Source of the DNA: Clostridia bacterium
GTDB lineage: Bacteria; Bacillota; Clostridia; Oscillospirales; Butyricicoccaceae
Assembly (NCBI GenBank): GCA_021205365.1
Contig: JAJPXP010000014.1
Span: 35,740-99,739, forward strand
Direction of reading: 5' to 3'
Length of the DNA: 64,000 nucleotides
Both the position numbers and the translations under genes were made by a program. Positions 44,700 through 53,391 of the stretch are shown here, one piece after another (position 1 is the stretch's first letter; every line of letters begins with the position of its first letter). Below the pieces are notes generated by a model. It saw only the letters and a list, made by a program, of their open reading frames with translations, was not told the origin of the DNA and made no database searches.

Positions 44700-45341
44700 A
44701 TGTTTTCGAGTTATCTGAACAGCGAACTGATTCAGCTGCTGATTAGTATTCCAGCAGTATTAATCTGCCTGAGTGTACATGAGGCGTGCCACGGCTATAT
44801 GGCGTATGCATTGGGTGACCCGACAGCCAAAAACGCCGGACGTCTGACCTTTGACCCAATCCACCATCTGGATTTCATTGGTACGCTGTGTCTGCTGTTC
44901 TTCCATGTTGGCTGGGCAAAGCCGGTGCCAATCAATCCGGGATATTTTAAGCATCCAAGGCGGGATATCGCTTTGGTATCGCTTGCAGGGCCGGTGTCCA
45001 ATTTTATTCTGGCGCTTATCGCGTTGTTTTTGTATTATCCGCTGCGTATGGCTAGCTCTCCGGTACTGATGACCATCGCCCTGATGCTGTATATGGTTGC
45101 TATCATCAGCATTGGCCTAGGCGTATTTAATCTGATTCCGGTGCCGCCGTTGGATGGCTCTAAGATTCTGCTGTCCTTTTTGCCGAGGAAATACGAGTTT
45201 AAATTTGCCCAATACCAGCAGTATATCCAGTTTGGACTTCTGGTGCTGCTGCTGATCGGCGTACTGAATATACCGATCCATTACTTTGTTAACATCGTTT
45301 ATCATGCTTTATATACAATCGTATTGGCGGTACTGGGATAA
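44700..45341 (+). CDS. M50-family site-2-type membrane protease
   Basis: 213 residues with about five membrane segments. The zinc motif HEACH (HExxH) near residue 25 and NLIPVPPLDGSKI in the C-terminal part (the aspartate is the third ligand) are those of intramembrane metalloproteases. This short form without PDZ domain is common before scpA in Clostridia. GGAGTCTG-like sequence favours ATG 44700 over the earlier open frame. It overlaps the scpA start by 1 bp. Substrates are unknown. Confidence 0.9.
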   Translation: MFSSYLNSELIQLLISIPAVLICLSVHEACHGYMAYALGDPTAKNAGRLTFDPIHHLDFIGTLCLLFFHVGWAKPVPINPGYFKHPRRDIALVSLAGPVSNFILALIALFLYYPLRMASSPVLMTIALMLYMVAIISIGLGVFNLIPVPPLDGSKILLSFLPRKYEFKFAQYQQYIQFGLLVLLLIGVLNIPIHYFVNIVYHALYTIVLAVLG

Positions 45342-46096
45342 TGGAAAAAATAACATTTCATCTGTCGGCTTTTGACGGGCCGCTGGATTTATTGCTGCAC
45401 TTGATTGCAAAAAATAAAGTAAATATTTATGATATCCCGATATCTCTGATTCTGGAACAGTATATGGAAATTTTGCGGGAGGCACAGTCGGCCGACATGG
45501 AGGTTGCTGGTGATTTTATTGCCATGGCAGCGCAGCTGATGCTGATTAAGTCGCGTATGCTGCTGCCAAAAGAGAAATCCGAAGAAGATGAGGATGATGA
45601 CCCGCGTACACAGCTGGTAGAACAGCTGCTGGAATATCAGCGTATCCGTGAGGTCCAGCCGTACTTTAAGGCACATAGCGATGTGGGACGTGATATTTTA
45701 ACCCGCCCGCCAGAGCCGCTGGAACGGAAAAAGAAATTTGAAGGCACTTTGCCGCCGGAAAAGCTGCCGGATGCAGCCCGCCGGATGCTTGCACGTGTTG
45801 GACGCAAACTGCCGCCTCCGGTAAGCGCTTTTTCCGGAATTGTCGGACGGGAGCGTGTGCCGGTACATACCAAGATTACAGCGATTCTGCTGCGGTTCCG
45901 CCGGAAGGCAACGTTAAATTTCCGCAGTCTGTTTCGTGATGCACAAAGCCGGTCAGAAATTGTTGCAACCTTCCTTGCTGTGCTGGAATTGTCCAAGACC
46001 AACCGCATTTATATTGACGGCGAGGGGGACAAGGCAACATTAACGCTGTTTACTGGCAGGGAAAATGAAGAAATTCAGGAGGAACGCATTTCATGA
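45341..46096 (+). CDS. scpA: Segregation and condensation protein ScpA
   Basis: 251 residues. ScpA is the kleisin that bridges SMC heads in the chromosome-organising complex. SAFDGPLDLLLHLIAKNKVNI (in part) at the N terminus and the acidic linker EEDEDDDPRTQLVEQLLEY are typical; the C-terminal winged-helix part follows. It overlaps scpB by 4 bp (ATGA), indicating coupled translation of the complex. Confidence 0.96.
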   Translation: MEKITFHLSAFDGPLDLLLHLIAKNKVNIYDIPISLILEQYMEILREAQSADMEVAGDFIAMAAQLMLIKSRMLLPKEKSEEDEDDDPRTQLVEQLLEYQRIREVQPYFKAHSDVGRDILTRPPEPLERKKKFEGTLPPEKLPDAARRMLARVGRKLPPPVSAFSGIVGRERVPVHTKITAILLRFRRKATLNFRSLFRDAQSRSEIVATFLAVLELSKTNRIYIDGEGDKATLTLFTGRENEEIQEERIS

Positions 46097-46647
46097 ATGA
46101 ATTGTCCTGCCTGTTGGAAGGCATTTTATTTGCGTCGGGCGAACCTGTTTATGAGGAAAAGCTGATGCAGGTGCTGGGGGTGGATGCTGACGAGCTACAT
46201 CAACTGGCACAGAATCTGGCTGACAGCTATGACGCGGAGAAGCGTGGCTTCCAGCTGATTCGCCTGCAGGACAGCTATCAGATGGTCTCACGTGCAGAAT
46301 ATGCCGATACTATCCGGCGTGCGCTGGAAGTACGGCGCGCTCCGTCGCTGTCTGCGGCTGCCCTGGAGGTGCTTTCCATCGTGGCATACCGCCAGCCGGT
46401 AACAAGGGCATATATTGAGCAGCTTCGCGGTGTTGACAGTTCCAATACGGTGCTGAACCTGTTAGATAAAGGCTTGATAGAGGGCTGTGGACGTCTGGAT
46501 GTTCCGGGAAGACCCATGATTTACCGGACAACACCGGCATTCTTACGGGCATTCTCCATTGCATCGCTGGATGAGCTTCCGGATCTTCCGGAATTGAAGG
46601 AACTGGAAGAAAAACGCGAAGCGGAGCAGGCAGAGGAGGAAGCATGA
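46093..46647 (+). CDS. scpB: Segregation and condensation protein ScpB
   Basis: 184 residues, two winged-helix domains. ScpB dimers hold the ScpA kleisin in the SMC complex. LEVLSIVAYRQPVTRAYIEQ and IRGV-like LRGVDSSNTVLNLLDKGLI are the family hallmark. An acidic, coiled C terminus ends the protein. It overlaps the DUF2953 gene by 4 bp. Confidence 0.96.
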   Translation: MNELSCLLEGILFASGEPVYEEKLMQVLGVDADELHQLAQNLADSYDAEKRGFQLIRLQDSYQMVSRAEYADTIRRALEVRRAPSLSAAALEVLSIVAYRQPVTRAYIEQLRGVDSSNTVLNLLDKGLIEGCGRLDVPGRPMIYRTTPAFLRAFSIASLDELPDLPELKELEEKREAEQAEEEA

Positions 46648-47336
46648 TTGTACTCCGCATTTTGGGTATCCTAATCTGTATTGTGGTGGTGCTTGGCATT
46701 GCATTGACTGTTTTTACCCTGCATGCTGCAGCCCGTATAGAACTGAAACGAAAGCTGCCAGACGGACAGCTGAAGCTGCGCGTCGGTTTCGGACCTGTCA
46801 GACGGGTTTTTGTTCTGGGCAAAAGGCGGGACAAAAAGCCAAAACCACAGCGAAAAACAGAGAAAGACCGGAAAAAGAAACCGAAAAAACAAAAGCAGCC
46901 GCAGGCGCCGCGGTATAATATACAGAAGCTGGATTATCAGCAGGCATTTTCCCTGATGCTCACATTGATTGATGACATGGCGGGCGCTATGACATGGGAA
47001 CGGCTGCATGTGACGCTGATTGTGCATACACCAGATGCGGCACAGACCGGTGAACTGCTCGGTATGCTTTGCGCAGCGGTGGGAAACCTATATCCATATC
47101 TGGAGCGTGCTTTTGTGCTGCAGGATACCAAAATTGTCCTTGATGCGGATTTCGATGCAGAAAAAACGGTTTGGGAAGTGGATATTTCCATGATGACACA
47201 GATGCGTCGGTTCCTGAGAGTTGCATGGAAACGAAGAAAAGCGCTGTGGGGATTGTGGAAATCCATCCGAACAACAGAAGAAGAACGAGAAGCATGGGGC
47301 CGGGAACATACGGCTTCACAGGAAGATAAAACATAA
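46644..47336 (+). CDS. DUF2953 domain protein
   Basis: 230 residues. One N-terminal membrane segment (LRILGILICIVVVLGIALTV) is followed by a lysine-rich stretch (about residues 55-85, KKPKKQKQP) and a C-terminal beta-rich domain typical of DUF2953. Function is not established; the family often stands before gerW/ytfJ in spore formers, which suggests a sporulation link. It overlaps scpB. Confidence 0.82.
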   Translation: MIVLRILGILICIVVVLGIALTVFTLHAAARIELKRKLPDGQLKLRVGFGPVRRVFVLGKRRDKKPKPQRKTEKDRKKKPKKQKQPQAPRYNIQKLDYQQAFSLMLTLIDDMAGAMTWERLHVTLIVHTPDAAQTGELLGMLCAAVGNLYPYLERAFVLQDTKIVLDADFDAEKTVWEVDISMMTQMRRFLRVAWKRRKALWGLWKSIRTTEEEREAWGREHTASQEDKT

Positions 47337-47356
47337 AGACGAAAGAGGGAATTACA

Positions 47357-47791
47357 ATGGCAGAACACGGTGTAAATGGCCTGATGGCCGAGACAATGGA
47401 AAAAATCCGTTCCATGGTTGATGTAAATACCATTATCGGTGAACCAATCGTCACCCATGACGGTACAACACTGATTCCAATTTCCAAGGTCACATTTGGC
47501 TTCGCCTCCGGTGGTACGGATTTTAAATCCCGCAACAGCGGTGACAGCGCACCGCTGTGCTTTGGCGGCGGCGGTGGTGCCGGTGTCAGTATCACACCGG
47601 TAGCGTTTTTGATTGTCAGCGGTGAGAATGCGCGCATTCTTCCGGTGAATATGCCGGCTGACAGCAGCACAGACCGCCTGATTGAAATGATTCCGGATGC
47701 AGTCAACGGTATCCAGAGCTTCATTTCGAACCGTCGTGGCAAGAAGAACGACGGGGAGGACATCGAAGAATCAGGAGTACCGGAAGAATAA
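47357..47791 (+). CDS. ytfJ: Sporulation protein GerW/YtfJ
   Basis: 144 residues. The core GEPIVTHDGTTLIPISKVTFGF and the glycine-rich FGGGGGAGVSITPVAFLI are diagnostic of GerW/YtfJ, a forespore protein needed for normal germination in Bacillus. A GAGGG-type site precedes the ATG. It is the last gene of the M50-scpA-scpB-DUF2953 run before a terminator. Confidence 0.94.
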   Translation: MAEHGVNGLMAETMEKIRSMVDVNTIIGEPIVTHDGTTLIPISKVTFGFASGGTDFKSRNSGDSAPLCFGGGGGAGVSITPVAFLIVSGENARILPVNMPADSSTDRLIEMIPDAVNGIQSFISNRRGKKNDGEDIEESGVPEE

Positions 47792-47798
47792 AAGAAGA

Positions 47799-47826
47799 GG
47801 GGGAGCGCATGGCTCCCCTTTTTTAT
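47799..47826 (+). terminator. Terminator after ytfJ
   Basis: GGGGAGC pairs with GCTCCCC around GCATG and is followed by TTTTTT. Confidence 0.9.
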
Positions 47827-47913
47827 CGGAGAAGCACAAGGATGTTGACATTTTCACAGATGTGAATAATCTTCCCTCTTTTATCGTAGGATGATAGTTG
47901 AGGGGGAATGTGC

Positions 47914-49020
47914 GTGAAGGGAAAGCTGTTATTCTGCCTGATTTTTATGGCGGTGCTGTGTACAGGGCATGTGGATGCATATTCCGCGGCAGCATACGCT
48001 GTGATTTCCGCGGAAACTGGTACATTGCTGGATGGCATGCAGGAAAACCAGCGCCTGCCGATGGCAAGCACGACAAAGATTATGACGGGCCTGCTGGCAG
48101 CAGAAGAGAAAGATATTGACCGTATTATTACCGTTTCGGATTCCTGTGCAGGGATAGAGGGCTCATCTATGTATCTGCAGGCAGGGGAGCAGCTGCCCTT
48201 GCGCGATGTACTGTACGGCCTGATGCTGTGCTCCGGAAACGATGCTGCAGAATGCATCGCAGAGGAATGCGGTGGCAGAGATACATTTGTTGAAAGAATG
48301 AATGCACGTGCGCAGGAGCTGGGGCTGACAGATACCCATTTTGACAATCCCAGCGGATTGGATGGCGCAACGCATTACACAACTGCATATGAACTGGCAA
48401 AGCTGGCTGCCGCAGCTTTGCGCAATGAAACCTTTGCAGAGGTTGTTTCCACAAAATCCTATACCTCTGGTACACGGACTATGGTAAACCACAATAAAAT
48501 GCTCAGCTTGTATGAAGGCGCAGTGGGCGTCAAAACCGGCTATACCATGACGGCTGGGCGCTGCCTGGTCAGCGCGGCAGAGAGAAACGGACGTACTGTG
48601 ATTGCCGTGACGCTCAATGACCGCAATGACTGGAATGACCATGCACAAATGCTGGCTGCCGCATTCGAAACCATGCAGGAGCAGCAGTGGGCAAAGGCAG
48701 GGGATGCTGCCTGCAGCATTCCTGTGGAAACCGGAACAAAAGCAGCTGTCAATGCTGTTTATGCAGAGGATTTGTCCGCCTGCCTGTTACAGCGGGAGGA
48801 GGCCGAATTGCAGATATCCTGTGTGGATTTTCTGTATGCTCCTGTAGAAAAAGGGACCGTTTGCGGGCATGTGAAGCTGGTATGTGGAGATACCGTGCTG
48901 TGTGAAACAGACTTGCTCTGCGGAGGTGCAGTGGAATTGGATATCACACAGGAGGATAACAGCAAAAAAGAACGGTTTCTATTGTGGTGGGACCGTTTTC
49001 GAAAACGGATTGTAATATAA
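47914..49020 (+). CDS. dacF: D-alanyl-D-alanine carboxypeptidase, DacF-like
   Basis: 368 residues, S11 peptidase family. It trims the terminal D-Ala from peptidoglycan stem peptides outside the membrane. A signal peptide (GKLLFCLIFMAVLCTGHVDA) is followed by SxxK with S52 and K55, SGN at 107-109 and KTG at 207-209, and a C-terminal beta domain. AGGGGGA suits the GTG at 47914 (7-base spacing) better than the ATG at 47908. Neighbouring sporulation genes suggest a DacF/spore-cortex role, which is an inference. Confidence 0.92.
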   Translation: MKGKLLFCLIFMAVLCTGHVDAYSAAAYAVISAETGTLLDGMQENQRLPMASTTKIMTGLLAAEEKDIDRIITVSDSCAGIEGSSMYLQAGEQLPLRDVLYGLMLCSGNDAAECIAEECGGRDTFVERMNARAQELGLTDTHFDNPSGLDGATHYTTAYELAKLAAAALRNETFAEVVSTKSYTSGTRTMVNHNKMLSLYEGAVGVKTGYTMTAGRCLVSAAERNGRTVIAVTLNDRNDWNDHAQMLAAAFETMQEQQWAKAGDAACSIPVETGTKAAVNAVYAEDLSACLLQREEAELQISCVDFLYAPVEKGTVCGHVKLVCGDTVLCETDLLCGGAVELDITQEDNSKKERFLLWWDRFRKRIVI

Positions 49021-49155
49021 GAGACAGAACCATAGTAATGATTGCAGACTCTTTCGCTGAGAGGTTCCCTCTTGGAGGAAGCTGTCTGCGCCAAAAGCGT
49101 GGACAGGGAAGAAAAAGCTGGACTGGTAAAAAACGTCCATGGAAGGAATGACGAT

Positions 49156-49890
49156 ATGCAGGAACGCTTACAAAAAATTCTGTCTGGTGCGGGAGTCTGT
49201 TCCCGGCGGGCAGCGGAAAAGCTGATAGAAAGCGGCGCAGTGACTGTCAATGGTGCGGCAGCACGAGTCGGTGACAGGGCTGATATTGAGACAGATGAAA
49301 TCTGTGTTAATGGGAAACCGGTTGGCGGGCATGAGGAGCTGCATACCATTATGCTGTATAAACCGGCAGGTGTTGTCACCACAATGTCTGATGAGAAGAA
49401 CCGGAAAACGGTGGCAGAGTTGGTGAAACAGTGCCCGGCACGTGTATTGCCGGTTGGGCGGCTGGACCAGTATTCGGAAGGGCTGCTGCTGCTGACGAAT
49501 GACGGGGCACTGCTGGATGCTTTGACGCATCCGCGGTATCATGTGGACAAGACCTATGAAGTTATCGTTCGGGGACAGAAGGAAAATATCCCCCAATTGG
49601 GAAAAAGCATGGAGATTGATGGTTACCAGATCCGTCCGGCACAGGTAGAAATCTGCCGGAGTAATCCTGACAATACGCATGTCTTACATATTACGATTCA
49701 TGAGGGACGCAATCGGCAGATTCGGAAAATGTGCGCACGGTGCGGATTCAAGGTGCTGCGGCTCTGCCGCGTTTCCATCGGCGCATTAAAGCTGGACAAA
49801 TCCCTGCGTCCGGGACGCTGGCGGGAACTGTCACAGGAAGAAATTTCGATGCTTCAAAAGGGAACAACTGCAGAAAGCAAGCGCAATTGA
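49156..49890 (+). CDS. rluB: Pseudouridine synthase RluB/RsuA family
   Basis: 244 residues. An N-terminal S4 RNA-binding domain (ERLQKILSGAGVCSRRAAEKL) precedes the synthase domain with the catalytic aspartate in PVGRLDQYSEGLLLLTNDG. The family modifies 23S or 16S rRNA; the RluB-type order is most common in this neighbourhood. GGAAGGA selects ATG 49156 over the earlier open frame. It lies 135 bp after dacF. Confidence 0.92.
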   Translation: MQERLQKILSGAGVCSRRAAEKLIESGAVTVNGAAARVGDRADIETDEICVNGKPVGGHEELHTIMLYKPAGVVTTMSDEKNRKTVAELVKQCPARVLPVGRLDQYSEGLLLLTNDGALLDALTHPRYHVDKTYEVIVRGQKENIPQLGKSMEIDGYQIRPAQVEICRSNPDNTHVLHITIHEGRNRQIRKMCARCGFKVLRLCRVSIGALKLDKSLRPGRWRELSQEEISMLQKGTTAESKRN

Positions 49891-49931
49891 TGCGATTCTT
49901 GCATAATTTTTGCAATTTACATGAGAAACGC

Positions 49932-49960
49932 TTGCATTTTTTGAATCCAGAAGATACAAT
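49932..49960 (+). promoter_or_regulatory. Putative promoter of the RpiR-type regulator
   Basis: TTGCAT and TACAAT are 17 bp apart, about 45 bp before the ATG. Confidence 0.55.
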
Positions 49961-50006
49961 ATATGGTATAACAACACAAATTATGTGAGGGTTAGAGGCA
50001 GTAATT

Positions 50007-50870
50007 ATGAATGATTTAATGAGCAAAATACAGAATAATCTGTCAACATTCTCAAAAGGACAACGTTTGATTGCAAAATACATCATCGAGCACTATGATA
50101 AAGCTGCATTTTTGACTGCAAGCAAGCTGGGTGCAACCGTTGGCGTCAGTGAATCTACGGTTGTCCGTTTTGCAACGGAGTTGGGATACGGCGGCTATCC
50201 GCAGCTGCAGAAAGCGCTGCAGGAAATGATTCGCAACAAACTGACGGCTGTTCAGCGTATGGAGGTCACCAGTGACCGCATGGGCGATCAGGATGTCCTG
50301 CGGTCAGTTCTTTCTTCTGATATTGATAAAATCCGTATGACATTGGATGAAATTGACCGAAGTTCCTTTGAGGCAGCTGTAGAAGCGATTTTGAACGCAA
50401 AACATATTTATATTCTTGGCGTGCGCTCTTCCGCCTCGCTGTCTGGATTTCTGGGCTTCTATTTCAACTTGATGTTTGATAATGTGAAGCTGATTCATAC
50501 GAACAGTGTCAGTGAAATTTTTGAACAGATTCTCCGCGTAGGCGATGGGGATGTTGTATTAGGTGTCAGCTTCCCGCGTTACTCCAAGCGAACGCTGAAA
50601 GCATTGGAATACTCCAAAAAGTCAGGTGCAACTGTTATTGCACTGACAGACAGCCGTCTGTCTCCGCTGAGCCAGACCGCGGATTATACCTTGCTGGCAA
50701 AAAGTGATATGGCTTCCTTTGTCGATTCACTGGTTGCACCGCTCAGCGTTGTAAATGCACTGATTGTTGCCATTGGTATGCGCAAGCAGAAGGAAATCAG
50801 TGAAACCTTCAATCATCTGGAATCCATCTGGGACGAATATGAGGTTTATGAGAAACTCGACAACAAATGA
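50007..50870 (+). CDS. MurR/RpiR-family transcriptional regulator
   Basis: 287 residues. A helix-turn-helix domain (ASKLGATVGVSESTVVRFATELG, about residues 35-60) precedes a SIS sugar-phosphate-binding domain (HIYILGVRSSASLSGFLGFYF, from about 130). Such proteins sense sugar phosphates or amino sugars and repress catabolic genes. No sugar gene is adjacent, so its target is unknown. Its 3' end overlaps the next gene. Confidence 0.9.
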   Translation: MNDLMSKIQNNLSTFSKGQRLIAKYIIEHYDKAAFLTASKLGATVGVSESTVVRFATELGYGGYPQLQKALQEMIRNKLTAVQRMEVTSDRMGDQDVLRSVLSSDIDKIRMTLDEIDRSSFEAAVEAILNAKHIYILGVRSSASLSGFLGFYFNLMFDNVKLIHTNSVSEIFEQILRVGDGDVVLGVSFPRYSKRTLKALEYSKKSGATVIALTDSRLSPLSQTADYTLLAKSDMASFVDSLVAPLSVVNALIVAIGMRKQKEISETFNHLESIWDEYEVYEKLDNK

Positions 50871-52107
50871 TAACATAACGGTTGCTGTCATTGGAGCCGG
50901 AGCAGCTGGACTGATGGCAGCTGGAACAGCAGCATTGCAGGGAGCCTGTGTGCTGCTGTTTGAGCACAATGAAAAAGTTGGCAGAAAGCTCGCAATCACC
51001 GGAAAGGGCCGCTGCAATGTCACCAATCATTGTGATATGCAGGAATTTCTGACACATGTACCCCAGAACCCACGGTTTTTATACAGTGCGCTGGGCGCGT
51101 TTTCGGTGCAGGATACCATGGATTTTTTTGAAAAACAGGGTGTACCACTGAAAACGGAACGCGGAAACCGGGTTTTTCCGGTGTCGGACAACGCAAGGGA
51201 CATCGTAGACGCATTGTTTTACTGGGTACGCAAATGCGGCGTCACCATCGTCCATGAGGAAGTCACAGATATTCGTGCAGATGAAAATGGTGTTGCGGGC
51301 GTTATGGCAAATGGACGGCTGTATAAGGCTGACCGTGTGATTGTTGCTACAGGCGGTAAATCTTATCCGCTGACCGGCTCTACAGGTGACGGCTATGTCT
51401 GGGCAGAAAAGCTGGGACACAAGATAACGCCGCTGCGTGCGTCGCTGGTTCCTTTGGTATGTCCGAATAAGACCTGTCCGCGTTTGCAGGGTCTTTCGCT
51501 CAAGAACGTATCGCTTACAATTTTTGAGAATGAGAAAAAGCTGCATTCCGGATTTGGCGAGATGCTGTTTACACACTTTGGTATTTCTGGGCCGCTGGTG
51601 CTCAGTGCATCCTCGCATATGCGTAAATGGGATAAAGCGTCGTATCGTGCGGAGATTGATTTCAAGCCTGCACTGGATGAGACGGCATTGGATAAACGGA
51701 TTTTATCGGATTTTTCCGGGGAATTGAATGTGGATTTCCGCAATTCATTGGGTAAGCTGCTGCCGCGCAAGCTGATCCCGATTATTGTGGAACGTTCCGG
51801 CATTGACCCACATCAGAAGGTGAATGCCATCACAAAGAAGCAGCGCCATGCACTGATCCGGCAGCTGAAGCATTTTTCTCTGGAAATCAGCGAACCGGGT
51901 CCCATTCAGGATGCCATTATCACTTCCGGCGGTGTTTCTGTGCGGGAGATTGTACCCAAAACAATGGAATCCAAAAAGGTTCCGAACCTGTATTTTGCTG
52001 GTGAAATCATGGATGTGGATGCCTACACCGGCGGATTTAATTTGCAGATTGCATGGTCGACCGGATATCTTGCGGGATATCATGCAGGTCAGGCCATAGA
52101 ACAATAA
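50848..52107 (+). CDS. NAD(P)/FAD-dependent oxidoreductase, BaiN/HI0933-like
   Basis: About 419 residues. AVIGAGAAGLMAAGTAALQG is the FAD-binding loop, GRKLAITGKGRCNVTN is the family hallmark, and VATGGKSYPLTGSTGDGY and FAGEIMDVDAYTGGFNLQIAW complete it. Named members reduce bile acid intermediates, but most are uncharacterised, so no substrate is proposed. Starts at 50839 and 50848 are both possible; each overlaps the regulator gene and neither has an ideal site. Confidence 0.87.
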   Translation: MRNSTTNDNITVAVIGAGAAGLMAAGTAALQGACVLLFEHNEKVGRKLAITGKGRCNVTNHCDMQEFLTHVPQNPRFLYSALGAFSVQDTMDFFEKQGVPLKTERGNRVFPVSDNARDIVDALFYWVRKCGVTIVHEEVTDIRADENGVAGVMANGRLYKADRVIVATGGKSYPLTGSTGDGYVWAEKLGHKITPLRASLVPLVCPNKTCPRLQGLSLKNVSLTIFENEKKLHSGFGEMLFTHFGISGPLVLSASSHMRKWDKASYRAEIDFKPALDETALDKRILSDFSGELNVDFRNSLGKLLPRKLIPIIVERSGIDPHQKVNAITKKQRHALIRQLKHFSLEISEPGPIQDAIITSGGVSVREIVPKTMESKKVPNLYFAGEIMDVDAYTGGFNLQIAWSTGYLAGYHAGQAIEQ

Positions 52108-52122
52108 AGTGAGGGTAATCGT

Positions 52123-52800
52123 ATGAAATCTATTGCAGTTGCCATTGACGGGCCTTCCGGCGCGGGAAAGAGCACGATTGCACGTGCAGCAGCAGGACAT
52201 TTGGGCTTCGTTTATGTTGACACAGGTGCAATGTACCGGACAATCGGCCTTGCTGTGTGCCGTGCAGGGGTGAAGCTGGGAGAAACGGAAAAAATTCAGC
52301 CGGTGCTGGATGCCGGGCTGGATGTCAGCCTGAAATATGAGGACGGTGTCCAGCATGTATTGCTGAATGGTGAGGATGTATCCGGACTGATCCGTACACC
52401 GGAAATATCGAAATATGCTTCTTTTGTATCTGCTGTTCCGGCAGTGCGTGCATTCCTTTTGGATACCCAGCGGCAGATGGCACGCACAAACAATGTTATT
52501 ATGGACGGACGCGACATTGGTACCGTGATTCTGCCGGATGCGGCGGTGAAGATTTTTCTGACAGCCTCCCCGGAAGCACGTGCACGCCGCCGTTTTATTG
52601 AGCTGCAGGAAAAGGGCGAGAAGGTGACCTATGAAGAAGTGCTGGCAGATATGATTCAGCGCGACCATGATGATGAAACCCGTGCAGCAGCGCCGCTGAA
52701 ACAGGCGGAGGATGCTGTGCTGGTAGATACCAGCGATTTGACGCTGGAACAGTCGATGGAGGCTGTGGAAGCAGTTGTCCGCCGTGCACTGGAGGATTAA
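52123..52800 (+). CDS. cmk: Cytidylate kinase Cmk
   Basis: 225 residues. Cmk phosphorylates CMP and dCMP with ATP. AIDGPSGAGKSTIARAAAG is the P-loop, YVDTGAMYRTIGLAV the substrate region and MDGRDIGTVILPDA the conserved loop. It heads the common Clostridia order cmk-plsC-ispH/S1. A GTGAGGG site precedes the ATG. Confidence 0.96.
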   Translation: MKSIAVAIDGPSGAGKSTIARAAAGHLGFVYVDTGAMYRTIGLAVCRAGVKLGETEKIQPVLDAGLDVSLKYEDGVQHVLLNGEDVSGLIRTPEISKYASFVSAVPAVRAFLLDTQRQMARTNNVIMDGRDIGTVILPDAAVKIFLTASPEARARRRFIELQEKGEKVTYEEVLADMIQRDHDDETRAAAPLKQAEDAVLVDTSDLTLEQSMEAVEAVVRRALED

Positions 52801-52803
52801 GTG

Positions 52804-53391
52804 ATGAAATATAGCCGCAGATTTCAAGCCCTTGCGATTCCGATTGTGAATATTTATGACCATTTAAAGTATGATTATCATGTCATTGGACGGGAAAATA
52901 TCCCGGAGGGCGGCTGTGTTGTGATTGCGAATCATACCCAGTGGGCAGACCCTGTGCTGGTAGCGACTGCAATGGGAAACCGATATCCGATTGTTGCTAT
53001 GGCAAAAAAAGAACTGTTTGCGATTAAGCCGCTCGCGCCGCTGATTGCAGCTTTGGGAGCATTTCCGGTTGACCGCGGTACGGCAGATATTGCAGCAATC
53101 AAGACATCGTTAAAAGCGGTAAAGGAAGGCAAAAAGCTGCTGATCTTCCCGGAAGGCACAACCAGGCACAAGGAAGGGGATGCCGCCAAGGAGGGCGCAG
53201 CGATGATCGCTGCCAGAACCGGTGCGCCGATTCTTCCAATTTATATATCAGAAAACAAGAAATTTCGTTCAAAGGTATATGTCGTTTTTGGCGAGCCGTT
53301 TTTACCGGAAAAAGTCCGGTCCAAGGAAGGCTACCGCAAACTGGCTGAGGATATGATGAAGCGTGTTTATGCACTGAAGGAGACATTGTAA
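52804..53391 (+). CDS. plsC: 1-acyl-sn-glycerol-3-phosphate acyltransferase PlsC
   Basis: 195 residues. PlsC acylates lysophosphatidic acid to phosphatidic acid at the membrane. NHTQWADP carries the HxxxxD catalytic motif near residue 37, and FPEGTTRHKEG the glycerol-phosphate-binding EGT motif near residue 115. GGAGG with 8-base spacing selects ATG 52804. It overlaps the ispH start by 1 bp. Confidence 0.94.
   Translation: MKYSRRFQALAIPIVNIYDHLKYDYHVIGRENIPEGGCVVIANHTQWADPVLVATAMGNRYPIVAMAKKELFAIKPLAPLIAALGAFPVDRGTADIAAIKTSLKAVKEGKKLLIFPEGTTRHKEGDAAKEGAAMIAARTGAPILPIYISENKKFRSKVYVVFGEPFLPEKVRSKEGYRKLAEDMMKRVYALKETL

Noticed and set aside
51745..52863. 372-codon minus-strand frame across the BaiN-like and cmk genes
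   Set aside because: Crosses two well-supported genes on the other strand and has no domain.
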